This document shows positions 62,380 to 64,000 of a DNA stretch of 64,000 nucleotides, in pieces; within the stretch, counting starts at the first letter, position 1; each line of letters starts with the position of its first letter. The DNA comes from an uncultured Prevotella sp. GTDB lineage: Bacteria; Bacteroidota; Bacteroidia; Bacteroidales; Bacteroidaceae. Made by a program: the position numbers and the translations under genes. The notes beneath the pieces were generated by a model, which was not told the origin of the DNA, did not search any database, and saw only the letters and a program-made list of their open reading frames with translations. The stretch covers positions 159,814-223,813 of the forward strand of contig CABQKA010000002.1 in NCBI GenBank assembly GCA_902464615.1, in the 5' to 3' direction.

Positions 62380-64000
62380 ATGAAGAAAATTTACAATTTT
62401 CTTGCGATGTTCCTGATGCTTTTTGCAGTAGGCACATCGCCGGCGTTGGCGCAGGAAGAGGACATCGTCTGGGAAGTGGACCAAAACACTCCCGTGACGG
62501 AGATCCAGACCGGTGTCAACTACGCGATCAAGCACGGTACGTACGCGACCTGGAATTCCGACCAGTTCCTGTCCGCATCCGGCGCAGCTATCGTCAACCC
62601 CGACGAGACCTGTATCTACCAGTTTGAGGAGGACGGCACCGTCACCACCGACGGCGAGGAATTCACCGTCTACGTGCTGCGCAGCGTTTACAACGGCCAG
62701 TACGTTTCCGGCAACAACGCCTACACGCAGTCGCGTGCCGACGCCCTCCACTTCACGGCTTGTGTGGCCACCTACGCGCTGGAGAGCAATCCCCCCACCA
62801 CGCAGGCACAGCAGCGCGCCGCTTTCAACAGCGAGCGCCAGCCGGGTAGCGCAGGCGTGACGATGATTTTCGCCATGGCCGAGCCTCGTGATGACGGAGG
62901 CTTTAACTACCTCTGCTACTGGGGCAATCCTCAGATTAGCAACTATCAGGACACGAACGCATGGTTCGTCTACAACGCCACCTCGCGCGGCAAGACCGCT
63001 TTCGAGCGCATGCAGGAAGCCTATGACGACCTCTTCGGCGACGCCGGCTTCGACGAGACCGTGTTCATCGTCGGCAACACGCCGGGTTGCGTTCCCCAGG
63101 AGGTTTACGACCAGCTGGGCGCTGCCTACAACCACTACTTTGACGTGACGGCCAACCCCAATCCCACGGACGAGGAGTGCAACGCCGTTTATGAAGAGCT
63201 GCTGGCTGCCGCCGAGGCATTGGCCAACGGCCGCGTCATGGTGACGCCGGGCTACTACATCATGAAGAGCCAGCGTTCGCAGGATGCCGCTTACGACAAC
63301 GGCGCCAACGTCCGCTGTACGACCAACTACACGATTCCCGCCGAACTGACCGCCGCCGACGCGCGCTACATCTGGGAAGTAGTGGATGCCGGCAACGGCC
63401 GCTACAACCTGCGCAACGTGGAAACCGGCCGCTACGTCAACGCCGGCTCCGGAACGTCGGCCATCTTCACGACGGGCGAGACCGCTTCGGCAACGTTCAA
63501 CTTCCCCATCATCACCGGCCGCTTCTTCGGCATCCAGGACCAGAATGGTAACTGGGGTCACTGCGACGGCAGCATGCAGTTCGTACAGTGGAACTCCACG
63601 GGCGCAGGCAACCAGTGGGAATTCACGGTTGTTCCGCAGGATGTGGTAGAAGCTATGCTGCCCGAGATCGAGCACAACCAGCTGCTCAGCCAGCTGGCTA
63701 CCTTGGTGACCGAAGCACAGGCTGCACAGGTGAACTACCTCTATGACTCCGACGTGACCTTCGACGGCCAGTACGCAAGCGCCGGTCTGGCCGACGCGAC
63801 CCTGATGAGCACCAACGCTCCCGAGGCCAACGAAGGCTACGCTATTGCCGACCAGTTCACCCGCCTGAGCGACGGCAACGTGCAGACGTACTTCCACACC
63901 AACTGGAGCGGCGGCGAGAACGACCCCGCTACCGGCTATCACTGGGTACAGGTTGATCTGGGCAAGGCCGTGCAGAAACTCTTCGTGAAGTTCTCCGACC
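62380..64000 (+). CDS. Giant secreted protein, paralog 3 (partial, cut by the window end)
   Basis: An open frame starts with ATG at 62380 and is still open at the last base (540 codons). It has a signal peptide (MKKIYNFLAMFLMLFAVG, cleavage near ALA-QE), then the same domains as its two upstream neighbours: N-terminal domain, ricin-like unit (GYYIMKSQRSQDAAYDNGAN, VQWNSTGAGNQWEF) and the first half of the F5/8-like domain (HWVQVDLGKAVQKLFVKFSD at the edge). The last visible segment is almost identical to paralog 1. Confidence 0.88.
   Translation, partial: MKKIYNFLAMFLMLFAVGTSPALAQEEDIVWEVDQNTPVTEIQTGVNYAIKHGTYATWNSDQFLSASGAAIVNPDETCIYQFEEDGTVTTDGEEFTVYVLRSVYNGQYVSGNNAYTQSRADALHFTACVATYALESNPPTTQAQQRAAFNSERQPGSAGVTMIFAMAEPRDDGGFNYLCYWGNPQISNYQDTNAWFVYNATSRGKTAFERMQEAYDDLFGDAGFDETVFIVGNTPGCVPQEVYDQLGAAYNHYFDVTANPNPTDEECNAVYEELLAAAEALANGRVMVTPGYYIMKSQRSQDAAYDNGANVRCTTNYTIPAELTAADARYIWEVVDAGNGRYNLRNVETGRYVNAGSGTSAIFTTGETASATFNFPIITGRFFGIQDQNGNWGHCDGSMQFVQWNSTGAGNQWEFTVVPQDVVEAMLPEIEHNQLLSQLATLVTEAQAAQVNYLYDSDVTFDGQYASAGLADATLMSTNAPEANEGYAIADQFTRLSDGNVQTYFHTNWSGGENDPATGYHWVQVDLGKAVQKLFVKFSD

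Overview
The window looks like a chromosome segment from a high-GC member of the Bacteroidales (Bacteroidota). The evidence is a SusC/SusD pair, several Bacteroidales-type families (DUF4252, DUF5053, the DUF2723 membrane protein), lipoprotein signals, and many promoters of the phylum's own form (TTTG, 19-21 bases, then TAnnTTTG). I cannot assign a genus. Most genes are GC-rich housekeeping or surface genes. One block, about 9480-25870, is clearly more AT-rich and holds accessory genes.

Layout. 1-2781 (minus): start of a secreted protein, a DUF1634/TSUP anion-exporter pair, a small membrane protein and a WYL regulator. 3331-9330 (plus): RlpA-like protein, O-acetylhomoserine sulfhydrylase, GreA, a GH116 glycosidase and a HIT protein, followed by tRNA(CAT) at 9399. 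The accessory block starts right behind this tRNA with a perfect 36-bp palindrome. It has three compact operons. Operon 1 (minus, 9705-16235) is WYL regulator, DEDDh exonuclease, two DUF262 (GmrSD-type) proteins and a calcineurin-like phosphoesterase. Operon 2 (plus, 16411-18946) is a W-E-L/I-S repeat protein, an RtcB RNA ligase and an unknown protein. Operon 3 (minus, 19012-23378) is DprA, a RecA-like ATPase, a frameshifted protein, a PLD-type nuclease and an unknown protein. A tail of small genes and decayed ORFs follows up to a DUF5053 gene and a strong terminator. No integrase or second attachment site is visible.

26439-39233: EamA transporter; an acyltransferase-3 gene with a G9 tract that puts its start codon out of frame (probable phase variation); M15 dipeptidase; THUMP-like methyltransferase; GH20 hexosaminidase; an ECF sigma operon; sufC-sufD-sufS without sufB; RNase HII. 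39635-45049: SusC, SusD and a lipoprotein, a glycan-uptake operon. 45329-47190: an AAA ATPase plus DUF4276 pair resembling anti-phage modules. 47482-54285: DUF2723 membrane protein, polysaccharide deacetylase, QueG, tRNA-Gln, YgjP-like metallopeptidase, a lipoprotein and an XRE regulator. 54960-64000: three tandem giant paralogous secreted proteins with ricin-like and F5/8-like domains, the last cut by the window end.

The most unusual feature outside genes is a family of short intergenic tandem arrays with a strict 20-21 bp period and the core CTTAGCCCCGT (or CTATCCCCGT). I found at least nine, all in intergenic DNA and none in the AT-rich block. The best candidates for undescribed systems are the DprA/RecA-like/PLD operon, the repeat protein/RtcB operon, and the WYL/exonuclease/double-DUF262/phosphoesterase operon.
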